From Atriophallophorus winterbourni (Eukaryota; Platyhelminthes; Trematoda; Plagiorchiida; Microphallidae): a stretch of DNA of 64,000 bases. The notes beneath the pieces were generated by a model, which was not told where the DNA came from, did no database searches, and saw nothing but the letters and a program-made list of their open reading frames with translations. Below are positions 11,228 through 23,440 of the stretch, in pieces (positions within the stretch are counted from its first letter, which is position 1; each line of letters starts with the position of its first letter). A program made the translations under genes and the position numbers. The DNA is taken from contig JACCGJ010013456.1 in NCBI GenBank assembly GCA_013407085.1, positions 1 to 64,000 of the forward strand, written 5' to 3'.

Positions 11228-11440
11228 TTCTAACAGGTTAAACAGTTTAAACATAGCCCATCTGATCGACACGGGTCACCGAGTAAAACTTGCAGATACA
11301 TACTCTGCCATGGCCGCGGTCCCGAAAACGTATCACTAACACTTGATTAGAACATGTTGTGCACATCTCGTGTAAAAAAGATTTCTGCCAAATTTGTGTA
11401 CTGAAATGATCAGTTCGCGATCCCTCATTGCCTTGACCAT
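11228..11440 (+). mobile_element. possible Penelope-like element remnant
   Basis: The frame reads IAHLIDTGHRVKLADTYSAM, then a second frame gives KRFLPNLCTEM. A H-L-x-x-TGH motif followed about 40 residues later by F-x-P-x-LC is a pattern I associate with the region between RT and GIY-YIG of fluke Penelope-like proteins. It directly follows the SINE dimer. Weak, based on pattern. Confidence 0.4.
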
Positions 11441-12199
11441 CATTTATATATACTAAAACAGCTTAATAAATTGATTTTCAGTTGTTCAAAGGTTTGATAT
11501 TGATCAATTGTTTTTTCTATTGCATGTATTACACGAAATACTGAAGTGGACTACCCCAAATCTCAAGTGAACAACAGGCAGTAAAGAGGCCGTTTAATTG
11601 ACCTATGTTATCAAGTCAAAATCTTATAAGCCGTAAGTGCAATTCAAGATTCAAGCTCGTAGCTGTACAACACCACAGGATATTCGTACATGCAGTGGTT
11701 TCAGAGTTCAAAACTCTTTCCTAAATCTCACAATGTAAAATGTGAACTGCGTCCATGCATAGACCTTTGCCGTCTCATCTGGCGCGGTTCATCCCCACGT
11801 GTTTCCTATAGAGAACGAAGAGCAATTTAGCCAGTAATGAAGTGAAAAGTTATGGAAGATCGATGCAGTAAATTTCAAGTAGAATAGAAAAAGCATTACC
11901 CAGTTTAATTAGCCAAATGTGCTGGTATACGAATAGTTTCTGTAGATAACTTTGCACACTTGAAATTGTTTATGTCGATGAATCATGCTGCAATATGGTA
12001 CGTAAAATGTACGTCTGCAATTTCGAATTTTCCTTTTCCGTTGCGACTGCTTTATTGTGGTTTCAATGATGCGAACCCTATTTGGCTCAACACGATGAAC
12101 TTGGGATTTCCGAACAAATACAAAGAGACTAACTTGACTACAATTTTCGTTGCATGTAGACACACATTTTTATATCCCTATTGATTGATCGTTCCACAT
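11441..12199. other. no gene seen
   Basis: Two antisense open frames (11909-12163 minus, 11960-12184 plus) overlap and have no motif. Confidence 0.5.
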
Positions 12200-12512
12200 A
12201 ATAACATAGATGATTCATCATGCAGCAGTGCACAAATCAGGGCAGCATCAACAACCGGCCTGGGATTTAGTCACATCCGTCACAAAATCGATTGGCTCGC
12301 TCGCAAACAACAAATGTGTGTGCGTTTTTTTCTCGGAGGGAAGGGGGCTGTCCAAACCGGCACACACATTAATCGATCCGTCTGTGTGACTTACCCGGCT
12401 GCCTGAGGTTAGGATGTGATTCGGGGATTTTGTTTGCCCAAGTGCCTCGAAAGAAGCTGCACTCGGGAGTTTTTTGTGCAGTTTCTCAAAATCAGAACCG
12501 CCAGAATTTTAA
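12200..12512 (+). promoter_or_regulatory. candidate promoter/5' non-coding exon upstream of the host gene
   Basis: This block is clearly GC-richer than its surroundings (GGGAAGGGGGCTG, CCCGGCTGCCTGAGG) and ends in a strong donor, AA followed by GTAAGT at 12513. It has no long clear reading frame. Position and strand fit a non-coding first exon spliced to the acceptor TTTTCCAG at 21328, just before the first coding exon. This is inference from composition and one splice site. Confidence 0.3.
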
Positions 12513-13686
12513 GTAAGTTTTTTGCCGGCAAAATGTTTGAATTTTTAAACTTTCTAGCATCAAATACAAAAAATTGACAAGTTTTCATTTGGTTGATTTC
12601 ATATAATATATAGAGACAATTTCCGTTGTTTTTAGGGATGAATTATTTCGATAATGCTCATAAGTTTCAGTATTGCTTATAAATGTGGTTAATAAAAACG
12701 GACAATGAATCACTTAAATTTTCGCTCCCAGTAGTAAATCTCATCATATGACCTAGTAAAGCACAACTATGTTAATACCGTGTTAGATGATGACAAATAA
12801 CTAAGGAAAATTATCATACAGAGCTGCAACTTCCGAACATTCACTTAGAAATTTTTACTTGTATGGTGAATTTGTTTATAATTGTTTCTCACATGTTAAG
12901 TTATTGAGGCTTTTCATAATATGCACTGAAATAAGCTTCTCGTACATAGAACCAAATGCATTCACCTCCTTATGTGTTCCTTTTATATTTAAATCGTTTT
13001 AGCAGCAAATGTTTCTTCGTTTATTTATAAAACGAAACCCATATCAAAAATTTTGGGAATTCCTCAGAACCATGATTATACTGCGTATCGTTGAAATTTG
13101 AATAAAAATACTTGCAAAACCAAATATATTTCGCTAAGATCTGATCAAAACACTTGAAAATCACATTTTTTCAACGAAACTCGTATAATGTGTCCTCTCT
13201 TTGCAAAGGACGACCACTTGAACTTATACCAGATACACATATTCGCGATTCTGTGGAACTGAAATGTGAATGGGATAATATTGAAAACGTAAGATTTTTC
13301 AATACTAAGGGCCCCTCTCAGGAAAATACAAGATCTAATCGCCTAGTGCACATCAATTGCTTTCGCTTATCCATAGATTAAAATCGGTTTAGACATCAAA
13401 CGTTGTGATGGTAATCTACGAAATTTCTGCCTGCAAGTTTTTTCCAATATTTTTTCCATTATTCATTTGAAATTACTTCAACCGGCGCAGCAAAATTTTC
13501 ATGTTCCAAAATATAAAAATATTAATCGCATTTCTAGCGTGTGGGGTGTCGAATATCCTTGGTTGATATAGAAACATGTTAAAAAATTTAGCAACAAATA
13601 GTTTACATGATGATAGAAAAAATATCTGGAAAAATTAATTTTTAATAAGCCCAATTTGAAGGCCATGCATAAACAGAAATCTGTTT
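12513..13686. other. no gene seen; AT-rich
   Basis: A 75-codon frame at 13154-13381 has no recognisable domain or flanking splice pair. Confidence 0.5.
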
Positions 13687-13795
13687 CAAGCGCATGCGGA
13701 TCCTGATCTTACTGTCGCTACATGATGAGTGCAAACAGCACGAAACTGGTCGTGGGGTGTGTGTGAGGGGAAAGCATGCAAATGAATATTTTAGA
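13687..13795 (+). repeat. ribozyme repeat family A, copy
   Basis: Carries the family signature: CAAGCGCATGCGGATCCTGA, the hammerhead, a GT-rich run, then GCATGCAAATGA. Confidence 0.8.
13716..13757 (+). ncRNA. hammerhead ribozyme, family A copy
   Basis: CGCTAC / core ATGATGA (first C lost) / GTGC AAACA GCAC (perfect stem II) / GAAA / stem III AC-TG-GT / cleavage C at 13751 / GTGGGG. Helix I pairs C:G, A:T, T:G, C:G, G:G mismatch, C:G. The changed first core base probably reduces activity. Confidence 0.75.
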
Positions 13796-16140
13796 AATCT
13801 GTTCAATTTTGGCCAATTAATAAAGTAAACATTTCAATAGTTGCAAATTCAATTAACCTCTTAAAACAATTTCGATATGTCCTACTTGAAATTATTCAGC
13901 AAGTGCAGGAATAGTAAAACAGTGATAATATCATTAAATTGAACAATATCGAATTTGATTCAATCGAATTTCTGAGTGATGATGTCAAACTTTCTACAAG
14001 GACTGAGAAAAAATCAGACATTTATTATAATTTATTGCAAGGATACGTTTGAAGGAAAAACGACAGATGTATAAATTTGACCTTTAAAACACTAAATGTA
14101 AGATATGAATATTGCGGAAGGCCAAAATAGCATAGTGTCGATACATAAAGACCTGTGGATATTAGCAACCACCAAGTTACGTTTGATGGCATTGGACTCA
14201 ACAATAATCCAAACATACACGAAAGAGTTACCTATCAGTCTCTATTTTAGTCAGATTTGTTATAACACAGCCGGTGGAGAAATGTTTTGAGGTTTTCTTC
14301 TTTTTATTTTGAAAACACACAATATTTTGAAAACAACACAATTTTAACCCGCTTGTATAAAGTGGATGAGAGTCTAAAAACCTCAAATAAACTTTGATAT
14401 TTCTTGCTAATTTAATGAGCGTATAAGAAGAGCAAACCACGTGGATAGCGAAATTCTCTTAGAACGATGAAACAATTCCACCCGAGCTTGTCAAAATCGG
14501 TAATATAACGCAAGGAAGCTTCTGTACAAGTCGATATGTGTGATACAGATCCCGCTACACTGCATCAATCACCCTTAAATATCACGAGAAAAGTAATTGT
14601 CAAACATTTTATAAAAGCGTCCACATAATTTAACAACGTGAACCCTATATGGACAGAACAACCGTGGATATGATCTATTCAAACCTCGCTTCGGTGATAA
14701 AACGGTTTGTACATCTAATACATCTTTATTCGCCATTACACCGGAACGCTCAAATGCACATTTTGATCCAGTGAATCCTACAGGAGCATAAAATAAGTGT
14801 ATGTTTCTAACATCAAAGTAATGTGTTGCTCACATCCCCCGAAATTCAAGTATACACTTGATTACCTCTATAATCTGTTTCAATCGCAACAAACCGAAAT
14901 TAACGACGTAGTGATATACTAACTCGAATGTAAAAAATAATTGTAGTAAAATGAATTTAAGCTACTCCTTAACAGAATTCGCTCAGAATTGCTTTAAAAT
15001 ATGGGAATGATTCATACAGTGCGGGATTTATTCAGCACCATTGTTTTTGACCAACAAGAACCCAAAATTCAAGAGTGTGAAATATTTCAATGTTAAAAGA
15101 GGAAAGGTAATTTTAGCGATAGCAGACGGAACTAATAAAAGTTGATTTATCATGCAACATATGTGAAATGAGAAATCACTTTAGACCTAATCCACAAGAG
15201 AGTTGGCGAAATGCATGCAAAAACAAGCATGCTTAATTCAGAATCTATGGTGTAATGATGATGAATTGATATTTGGGTGTTACAAATGTTGCATACGGTA
15301 CCAGGCAAATTTCGCTTTTCAATTTTCTACATTATCGTCCGGTTAAAGAGTCGACCGCCACCAACAAAGAAAAAATAATTTTTTGTTATTTTGCATCCAA
15401 TAACAGGTCTATCTCATCAATTCAGGTTCACATTTGTCTTCTGGAACTGAGAACCACTTATGCGAATAGTAAATTCGATAGCTGTGCTATTTGTTTAAGA
15501 AAAGTTGAACGTTTTTCATAAAAGGAATTAATAAATAAAAACAGGCTGAGCAGTTAGAACGCGAAACCGATTGTTGTATGGGATGTTAACAAACTATGTA
15601 TACATTTAGTTGAAATTACTTCACAAAAAAGGTAGCAGGTGAATGCAACGAATTATCGTTTGTTTTGACGTGCATTATATACCCGTAAAATCTTTTTTAC
15701 AAGCATTTTATTCACACACACACACACCGCGAGTGAGTTTGTGCTGTTTGCATTCAGTACAGTACAATCGAGACCCCTATGCCTTGAAACAATGACGCAA
15801 TTATCAAAAAAGTTGGAACATTGATTCCGCTGTTGGATAATTCGCATAATTACATAATCAGGCTGATCATCTCAGGCTCCGAAGTTTACACGTTATATAC
15901 AAGATTTTTGATTTTTCGCACATGAGTCTCCATCTGTTTACTACAGCTGACGGCTAGCAAGCATTTAAATAGCATTATTGATCAACTCTTTTCGGTATCT
16001 ATTTTAGGATAATACAATTTTTGGAACTGCAGACTGAAAAAGACGTTTCGAATATAAAACATGCTCGTTTCGTTTCACCTCCCATTCTTACGCTAACCTT
16101 TATGACCATATAAATTTACTGGAATTAAAAGTTAATTAAA
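13796..16140. other. no gene seen; one repeat scrap and a CA microsatellite
   Basis: At 14818-14845 there is a family B scrap (TGTTGCTCACATCCCCCGAA, minus orientation). At 15713-15727 a CA dinucleotide run. The remainder holds short unsupported open frames. Confidence 0.5.
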
Positions 16141-16142
16141 TC

Positions 16143-16245
16143 AATCGCATGCGGATCCTGATCCTATTGTCTCTACCTGATGAGTGCAAACAGCACGAAA
16201 CCGGTAGTGGGGTGTGTGTGACGGAAAAGCATGCACATGGATATT
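16143..16245 (+). repeat. ribozyme repeat family A, copy
   Basis: CAATCGCATGCGGATCCTGA before and GCATGCACATGG after the hammerhead. Confidence 0.8.
16171..16212 (+). ncRNA. hammerhead ribozyme, family A, apparently intact
   Basis: Helix I CTCTAC (16171-16176) pairs with GTGGGG (16207-16212) through C:G, A:T, T:G, C:G, T:G, C:G. The core CTGATGA, stem II GTGC/GCAC with loop AAACA, and GAAA are all exact. Stem III is A:T and C:G around CG. The cleavage base is A at 16206, an allowed H. Type I with a minimal stem III, as in schistosome and Penelope-like hammerheads. Best intact candidate together with 58915. Confidence 0.88.
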
Positions 16246-17680
16246 TTGGTTAGTTAAATCTTGTTGGGATACATTTTCGAAATATTTGAAACAGAAATAA
16301 GCGATGCATATTTCAAATACATATCACGTTTTGAACTTGTCAATCTGTATATTTCTACTCAGGGTTGATGATGCCGAGTCGGTTAAATGAATCCATGCTC
16401 AGTTGGAAAAATATTACCAACATACCAAATCACCTTAAAAATTTGAAAAATATATATCTTATAGGTGAATATTTTAACACCTAATGATTCTAACTCCTAA
16501 AAACGAAATTTAGCCATCAGAGTTCACTGGTGAAAAATCAAAATTTAGAATAGTGTTAGCCCAAATTAAAGATATTTTCTAGTTTCTTAAAGTATAGTAC
16601 CTAATTTTCAAATGTCAACTAGAAAATTGGGCACAGAAAGAATATTAGCTCGGCTGATAGTCATGCAATTTTTTCCATCAGCTTGCCAAAATTTACTAAT
16701 TCAAAACCGGTAAACGTGTTTTTATTTTCGGTTACTGGAAACATGATTTGACGCATTCCAACATAAAGCGAAAAAATGTGACACTTTCGTGAATTCTCAA
16801 GTAATATTTAACGGTTTGCTAAAATTGGTGGGCTTAAAATTGTTGATGGTATCTTGGGGTGAGATAACTGTGGTTTGTAAATGGAACGAAATTAGTTAGA
16901 CATTTTCCACGACATACAGCATGCATATAATTATGTTGAAATCTACGCTAAAGTTAGTAGAAATCACGCTACTAATGATAGTACTTTATGTTCAAAGCTT
17001 TAGTTCAAATTGATTGAAAAAATACAAGATAATAAAAAAAATTTCAATTTTTTTTCAAAATATGACATGGTCATCTTTGGAAACAGAATGGATACATCGA
17101 TGCAACACGTGTCGCTCGTTTCTGTTACATTAAATGAAAAAACAATACCGACAAATCCATCTTCAATGATTAAAGGATATAAAACTACTTGGTGCGTTTA
17201 AACCAAAATGAAATTTATACTCTTTGTCCATGAATTTAAGGTGGATGTAGCAATCTAACATTAGTTGAGGCGTTGGCATGTAGACGTAAGGTAAACTATT
17301 CAATTCATACAAAATTTCTTCAAAGTGCAAAATTGGATTACCATTTGTGAATTCGAGAATAAATCAACACTTGCAAATTCAAATTTAGCTTCCATATGAC
17401 GACTAAACTAAGTCCCACAATCAGTGCAATGCAGCACCGGTAACTGTTTGAAATATTTTTTCAACAACAAGAAGAAGCCAGATTTTTATATTAATAAGTA
17501 GTATATGACGTTCGAAAAGCAGAACGGAAGCACACAACCGGTTTCGCGGTTGTTTCAGCTCATCAGTTATGCGTATCCGTGACCTGACATGCGAAAGCGG
17601 ATCTGTCGTTGTGCTATACCCAATTCTTTGATAATACGAGGATAAATCGTCATTTTGAAACTGATTATCATTTCTCCACT
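16246..17680. other. no gene seen
   Basis: AT-rich with only short frames (for example 17010-17201) and no motif. Confidence 0.5.
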
Positions 17681-17785
17681 TTCAGAAGCATACTGATCCT
17701 GGTCATACTGACCTTAACCAATGAGTGCAAATCGCACGAAACGGCTCGTAGCTCATGTGTGATGTTGAAGCATGCACATATAATT
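17681..17785 (+). repeat. ribozyme repeat family A, degenerate copy
   Basis: Core reads CCAATGA. Stem II GTGC AAATC GCAC and the GAAA box survive, but the stem III and helix I partners (CGGCTCGTAGC) no longer pair well. Confidence 0.65.
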
Positions 17786-18732
17786 TTTATAAAGTTTCAT
17801 TGTCATTTTTTCATTTCTAACTTTGTGAATGAGGTGTTAACGTTGCCAGATATCTTAGTTATGTTACTAGGGTAAGCAATTCTCGGCTGATTAGTTTTTA
17901 CTTATTAGCATTAAAACCGTCATTCTACGTAAAATAAAAATTCTACGAAATACATCGATATGTATTCAAAGTAACGAAATATGACGGCGAATTTGTTTCA
18001 TAATTTCGCATTATTTATTATTCCTCACAGATGTACATATTTTTTCTTGTATGTAATCTCCAGAGTCATTCTTAGTGGAAATGTAATGGAAAATGGGTGC
18101 CGGTTGATATGTGATCTACACAAGAGATATGATATACTAAAATATGAATTTATTAAATGCAATCATACCTAGCAATATACAGTGTGAATATCTTTTTTAA
18201 AAAGTGACAAAAATATTTTCTTCATTTGAGCGTAGAATTTTCCATGTGATAAAGTTTAAGTGAGATTGCAATATGTGTATTGGAACTCCACTCATCTTTT
18301 CGAGAATAAGAATTTTAGCTTCTTGCAAAGATCGTTCAGTGCTTTGCGTAAGTGTTCCATCTTGATGATGAATATAGCTTTGCTGGTGGTTGACGGTGAA
18401 ATGATAGAAATAGCGATTTAGAGTCGAGTAGGCGGGCCATTCATCTGAGTGGATGACGGAGCATTCTTGAACTTCTCTTAGAATAATCGGTCCTAAAGTA
18501 GCAATTTATTAATATTAAGGTAGATCACCAGCTAAACTAGACACATGTAGGTAGATCACATACTAAACCGACACCGGAAAATGGTTGAGACCAATCGATT
18601 AGTCATTGTCATGCAAATGAAATTCAAAGCAATCGGTAAGACCAGTATTTGGTAACGTTCCGACTCTCAAACAGAAGCTTCGTCAGACCAAGTGTGATAG
18701 TCAGAATAGGGCACGTAATTTAATATAACTTC
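17786..18732. other. no gene seen
   Basis: Only short AT-rich frames. Confidence 0.5.
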
Positions 18733-18850
18733 AAGGCTCACTGAACCTAAACTTACTGTTTCCACCTGATGTCGGCCAACAGCCAGAGCCCGGTAGTGGA
18801 GTGTAATGTAGGGGAATGTGAGCAACACATCACTTTAAATATCGCTTCAT
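18733..18850 (+). repeat. ribozyme repeat family B, copy with worn hammerhead
   Basis: CAAGGCTCACTGAACCT leads into a hammerhead at 18760-18801: helix I TTCCAC pairs with GTGGAG over six bases (last pair T:G) and stem II GGC/GCC pairs, but the core is CTGATGT and GAAA has become GAGC. Followed by GGGGAATGTGAGCAACAC. Confidence 0.7.
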
Positions 18851-19082
18851 TCACTACCTCTAATTGATCTCACCACTGAAAGCCTAGGGATGTCAAGACG
18901 TCTAAACAAACACCGGATCGATTGGACTACGTACATAGTGCAGCCTGAATTTGTCAAGGACAATTGACACTGGCCACATGTGCCCGCGCAAAGAGTGTAG
19001 AAAAACGTGACTAAAGCTGAGTGGGATTAAAATATGATTAAATATAAACATAAATGTAACATATAATGCTATTTGTCTGTTG

Positions 19083-19215
19083 CAGTGCCGACAGCCATAT
19101 CGTGGAGATCTCTGCCCCAGCTACCTTGTTGACTGGATTTCTACCAGACATCGTAAATTTTGCTGCCTCTGCATGCAAACGTTCCATATAAGGCTTAATG
19201 CCACGTCACAGATGA
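19083..19215 (-). repeat. dispersed repeat family C with a shared reading frame
   Basis: Minus strand encodes GIKPYMERLHAEAAKF, then a segment with RNPVN and AEIS. The copy at 34725-34845 encodes the related RGIKPYGDRIYADAAE, RFAVN, AEIR in the same order and spacing. Two diverged copies holding the same frame suggest a protein-coding ancestor, probably a retroelement. Family not recognised. Confidence 0.5.
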
Positions 19216-19537
19216 GCTACGTTTCCTAAGGGTTCCCACGGTGTCCGGTGTCCAACAACATGTGTTGAACTGAACATCTAGTGTGATTTCGCATGGTGCT
19301 ATGGTGTTTTTTTTAATTTATTCGACTATTGTTGATACCATTTTAACCCACTGATAAGTTTGGGGTAATACATTTGATCACACGTCTTAACATTCGCAAT
19401 CACTTTGTTATTGATCCTGAACATTCCGCATGAAAGATATTCGCGGTCCAAACGATATGATACTTAAAGCAATTATGAAAGTAGTGTAAATACGTGGAAT
19501 GTGTGCAATAAACGATGAAAAATATTAATACTCAGAA
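19216..19537. other. no gene seen
   Basis: AT-rich spacer between the family C copy and a ribozyme repeat. Confidence 0.5.
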
Positions 19538-19645
19538 ACACATGCGGGTCCTGATCCTACTGTCCCTACCTGATGAGTACAAACAGCAATAAACCGGTCG
19601 TGGTGTGTGTGTGTGTGATGGAGATGCATGCAAATGAGCTTTTAT
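19538..19645 (+). repeat. ribozyme repeat family A, copy
   Basis: Hammerhead at 19564-19606: CCCTAC, exact CTGATGA, GTAC AAACA GCAA, TAAA in place of GAAA, stem III AC-CG-GT, cleavage C, GTGGTG. Loss of the G in the second box should inactivate it. Followed by a GT run and GCATGCAAATGAGC. Confidence 0.75.
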
Positions 19646-21328
19646 ACACAGAAACATCGTTTGTCGAAAGTAAGCACAAAATAAAACAATCCATGGAAAT
19701 TAAATAATCTCATGGTACAACAAACAGTCAAAGATTTGGCTGACCAAATTTGAAATACTGTAGATGAAGACGAAAATGGACCTTCAAACTTGACGGCTGA
19801 ATCTCAATTAATTAATCATTAAATATATTCGGAAAAGTGAATCCAAACTGAAGGGAATGATTCATAAAATCTTGATAACAATTCGAGGGATGACTGCTAA
19901 AAATTTTTCAGTGTGAATTGTTATTATCCACACCGATTTGTCATCTTCATTTATGATTGTAAGGTGTTTTTGCCTGGTACACCACAATTGGGGACTACAA
20001 GAACACCTGCGTTGTTTGAATTGACCAAGTCCGAAAGCATACATCATTAGACGTATGAGGACTGAGATATAATGCTTATTCTGTAATTTTGTAATATATT
20101 AAGTTCATTTATTAACTACAGAATATTATTGATTTACAGATTGTTTATCTATTGTTATTAGTATGCAGAACACTATCCCGTTAGTTTGAGTTTTTTCAGA
20201 TGTTCCAATAGCCGCCTCTGATGCGTTTAAAACTGGATAGAATTGTTTGAAAACCGTAGATGAACAACCGAGTTCCACAATATTCGTTCATATGCCTACA
20301 TTTTTAAGAATCGTTATTATTCCTAAAGTGTATAATAGTAGTGAAACAGAATGCAAGCGGCAGATTGTTTACGGTTAGACATTTGCTCGTCACACCAAAA
20401 AAGCGTGAATATGTGTTGTGATGTTACTATCATCCCATACGTAAACATCACTTCCAGTCAGAGATGTTTGGGATCACTATGTAATGAACCGTTGCGATTC
20501 AAGATTTATGGTTGAAAAAACAATTAACTTTACAAAAAACCACTAGGTCAAAATGTAGATAAAATAGATTGTATTATTAATTTGAATGGATTCTGTTGAG
20601 TTGGGTAAGGTAGAGAAACGATGTATTCCTTTGTGGGCACAGTAACAGGGTTAAATTCCATATAAATTCCAGGTTTTGATTTACTTGAAACAAAAGTAGT
20701 GGAGTTTATCAAGCTGGCAGGTAGTGAATTCCTCACGAATTTACAGGAACTAAATAAAATTACCTGCGGAATAAGGGATATCGCACATACAACAATGATT
20801 TAGGATTTTTTTAAACGTTTAAAGATGGAATAAGTGAGAAACAGTATTAAGAACTTTGCAAGCATTACCATTTGTTAGAGAATCCTCAGATTTAGTCGTC
20901 AGAGGCGTTTAACCAAGGGTATATTTTGAAAACCATCAAGAGGCTACTTCACTCGAATAACTATGATTATCGAATCAAAACAGGGTATTCGTTGAAAAGT
21001 TTTTACTGATTACTCTCATCATTAAAATGTGTATGAATGAGAATTTCCTGATGTTTTTTCTGGCTTTTTGAGAACTGTTTATTTGTATTATTTCAAAAAT
21101 ATCCAGATGACCATAGTTTTTCAGGCCTACGTAAGATCCCCATGTAAAATACCATATCACATAATATACCCTCTAAATAAATATTATTTTGCATCGATAT
21201 CAAATGTCTGAACAATTTTCATGCGACATTCCTGCATTAATTCGCCAAGCAGTGGCGTATTTGCACACCTGTTGATAATTGATCATGATGGATTAATAAA
21301 TGCACCTTCCCTTACACAGCTTTTCCAG
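19646..21328. other. no gene seen upstream of first coding exon
   Basis: AT-rich with short unsupported frames. If the 12.2-12.5 kb exon is real, this lies in intron 1 of the host gene. Confidence 0.4.
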
Positions 21329-21340
21329 CTAACCGAAAAA

Positions 21341-21625
21341 ATGAACGGTGTTGCGTCGAAAATGCCAAATGGCACCGGACAAACGGACTGTGCTCCAGCT
21401 TATAGTCTATTGCGAGATGTGAACGGGTTGGAAGCGCTGCGAAAAAACCAAAACTCAGTCGGTCGATATACAGTCCTCTCGAAAACCGTAAAGAAAAAGA
21501 ATGGAAATGAATCCGGGGTGTATGAGCCATCGACCAATTTCAACCAATTCTCTACACTCGACTCAAGTAAACGTGCTCAATCCCATCACACATTCGATCG
21601 ACATGGGTCGATGAACTCATCGCAA
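21341..21625 (+). CDS. host gene coding exon 1 (residues 1-95): Ser/Pro/Gln-rich protein with C-terminal coiled coil
   Basis: First of eight exons that join into one frame of 605 codons plus stop. I do not recognise the protein. It is mostly hydrophilic and low-complexity (Ser, Asn, Gln, Thr, Arg), without membrane segments or known catalytic motifs, and ends in a leucine zipper, so a cytoplasmic scaffold or adaptor role is plausible but inferred. This exon starts at ATG 21341 (AAAAAATGAACGG, A at -3), contains MNGVASKMPNGTGQ and a basic TVKKKNGN patch near residue 50, and ends CAA followed by GTAAGT (phase 0). The acceptor TTTTCCAG lies at 21321-21328. The frame stays open upstream to 21221, so a longer exon with more upstream coding cannot be excluded. 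Confidence 0.75.
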
Positions 21626-21727
21626 GTAAGTGAACGCTTGCAATCAGGCAAAACATTGATGCGATCTGTTGTTTCACTTATATCATGAAAACCAATTCTG
21701 ATCCGTTTTTGAAATACTCAATTGCAT

Positions 21728-21795
21728 ACACTTACACACCACAAACGGTTTCTGACTGATTGCGATCATAATGATGAGACAGTAAGATCTGCAAT
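21728..21795 (-). repeat. ribozyme repeat family B, degenerate copy
   Basis: Minus strand: CTTACTGTCTCATCA, then CAGTCAGAAACCGTTTGTGG and TGTGTAAGTG. The GAAAC-stem III-GTGG half survives; the CTGATGA half is lost. Confidence 0.55.
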
Positions 21796-22357
21796 AGATG
21801 ATAATATCTTTATATGTTCCCCATGATGTGTTCGCCACGTATAAGTGGGAAACAAAGTGGTTCTTGAATGTCAATGTTAATCCAATTGGCACAGCAACTC
21901 TGCGGATGATCTATCCAAAAGGTGGATCTAAAAAGACCAATCAAATCAATGAAAATAACCATTATCGGAGTGTTCACATCCCCCGTATCGATAGAATCAA
22001 GATACAAGTACAATAGCAACTGACCAATCAGGATAAATTTGGTTTATAAAATTTAGCAAAATAATAAAACATAGTAAATCGAAAATGTTTGATCTTGACA
22101 TCTCTCAATGAAATTTTTAGTATCCCTGATGTCAATTATAAAAAAACAATTATCAGCGAAATTGAAACTGTGTTCTGGCCAATACTATCTAAGTCTGGGA
22201 ACCATGTCTTGAACAAACGTATCCCGCTTCTACATATGTCAATTCAAGGCGTTTATAGAGCTCATTATTATGAAAATCTGTAGTTGAAATTTTGATGTAT
22301 GAAAACTATTTTACAAAGGCATTCTACTATAGATTTATTTAATAATTTACCATTGTT

Positions 22358-22450
22358 TCAAGGCTCACTGAACCTGATCTTACTGCCTCATTCTTGATGA
22401 GAGTAAACAGCTAGAAAATGGTTGCGGTATATAACCACTTCATAACACTC
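22358..22450 (+). repeat. ribozyme repeat family B, degenerate copy
   Basis: TTTCAAGGCTCACTGAACCT then core TTGATGA at 22394, AAACAGCTA, GAAAA, TGGTTGCGG. The core's first base and stem II are altered. Confidence 0.65.
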
Positions 22451-23049
22451 ATTATATAACGCTTAAACCAAGGAGATTATAACATTTTCGACAGTTTTGA
22501 ATACCAACAAAAGCAGTGTCGCCTAATCGATTGTACGTAACATATCTTCTATGAATAAAAAGGCAAAGTGAATTTACCTTTACATACAAAATACTCAATA
22601 GTATCTATTTCCGTGTAGATAAGTTATGCTGACATCCAACTTTAGCAAGAAGCAATATCATGTCTAGATGCCGGATATCACACACTTCAAGCAAAATTTT
22701 GAACCTATTTTATTCAAGGGAATTCTCTCTGAGTATAAATTATAAAATCAGGACGTTTAGTTATTTTCAAAAGAAAACTTGATACTCATGTGGAAGTTTA
22801 TGCCAAACTAAACGCATATACATATAAAACTCTGCAGTAGCCCAAACCTGAATATCATATAAACATATTATTTTTTCAACGTGTAAGTACAGTTAAATCA
22901 ATAGTTTTTCGAACTCTATTCTTGAATTTTGAATAAAAATATGATTTGGGCCAATACAACTTGTTTTGACGATATCAAACGTAACTTTCATCAGTGAAAC
23001 TAAGAAACACATGTCTACTGCATAATATTCGAAAATTTCGTAATGTGCT

Positions 23050-23255
23050 TTAAGGGTAAAAAAGCTCATTTGCATGCATCTCCATCACGCACACAAACCA
23101 CGAACGGTTTCATGCTGTTTTGCACAAATCAGGTAGGGACAGAAGGATCAGGATCCGCATGCGTTTGATACAGTGGAATAATGGTAAACAATTTGCGCTT
23201 GTATGCCACTGTTGGGTTAGGTTGGTGCGACCAACCTGTTCAATCACATGAGCCA
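23050..23255 (-). repeat. ribozyme repeat family A, minus copy of an inverted pair
   Basis: Minus strand ends in GCATGCAAATGAGC; its hammerhead (about 23138-23094) has helix I CCCTAC, core CTGATTT, stem II GTGC with GCAT, GAAA, AC-CG-TT, CGTGG. Upstream part includes AACAGTGGCATACAAGCGC and the GGTTGGTCGCACC block. Core mutated. Confidence 0.75.
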
Positions 23256-23257
23256 CC

Positions 23258-23440
23258 AGTCATGTGAGTGCAAACAGCACGAAACCGGGCGTGGTTTTGA
23301 TGTGTGATGGAGATGCAAGCAAATGAGCTTTTTATTCATGGTCATGGGTTTTAAACCCAGTCTACATGAGTGCGACGCATGTGATTGAACAGGTTGGTCG
23401 TAGCAAACTTACCTAACAATGACATACAAGCGCAACGCGT
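23258..23440 (+). repeat. ribozyme repeat family A, plus copy of an inverted pair
   Basis: Begins abruptly at a worn core CATGTGA (23261), then exact GTGC AAACA GCAC GAAA CCGG, a GT-rich run, GCAAGCAAATGAGC, the block TTCATGGTCATGGGTTTTAA, and GATTGAACAGGTTGGTCG. It abuts the minus copy with opposite orientation, so transcripts could fold into a long hairpin through the shared GGTTGGTCG blocks. Confidence 0.75.
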
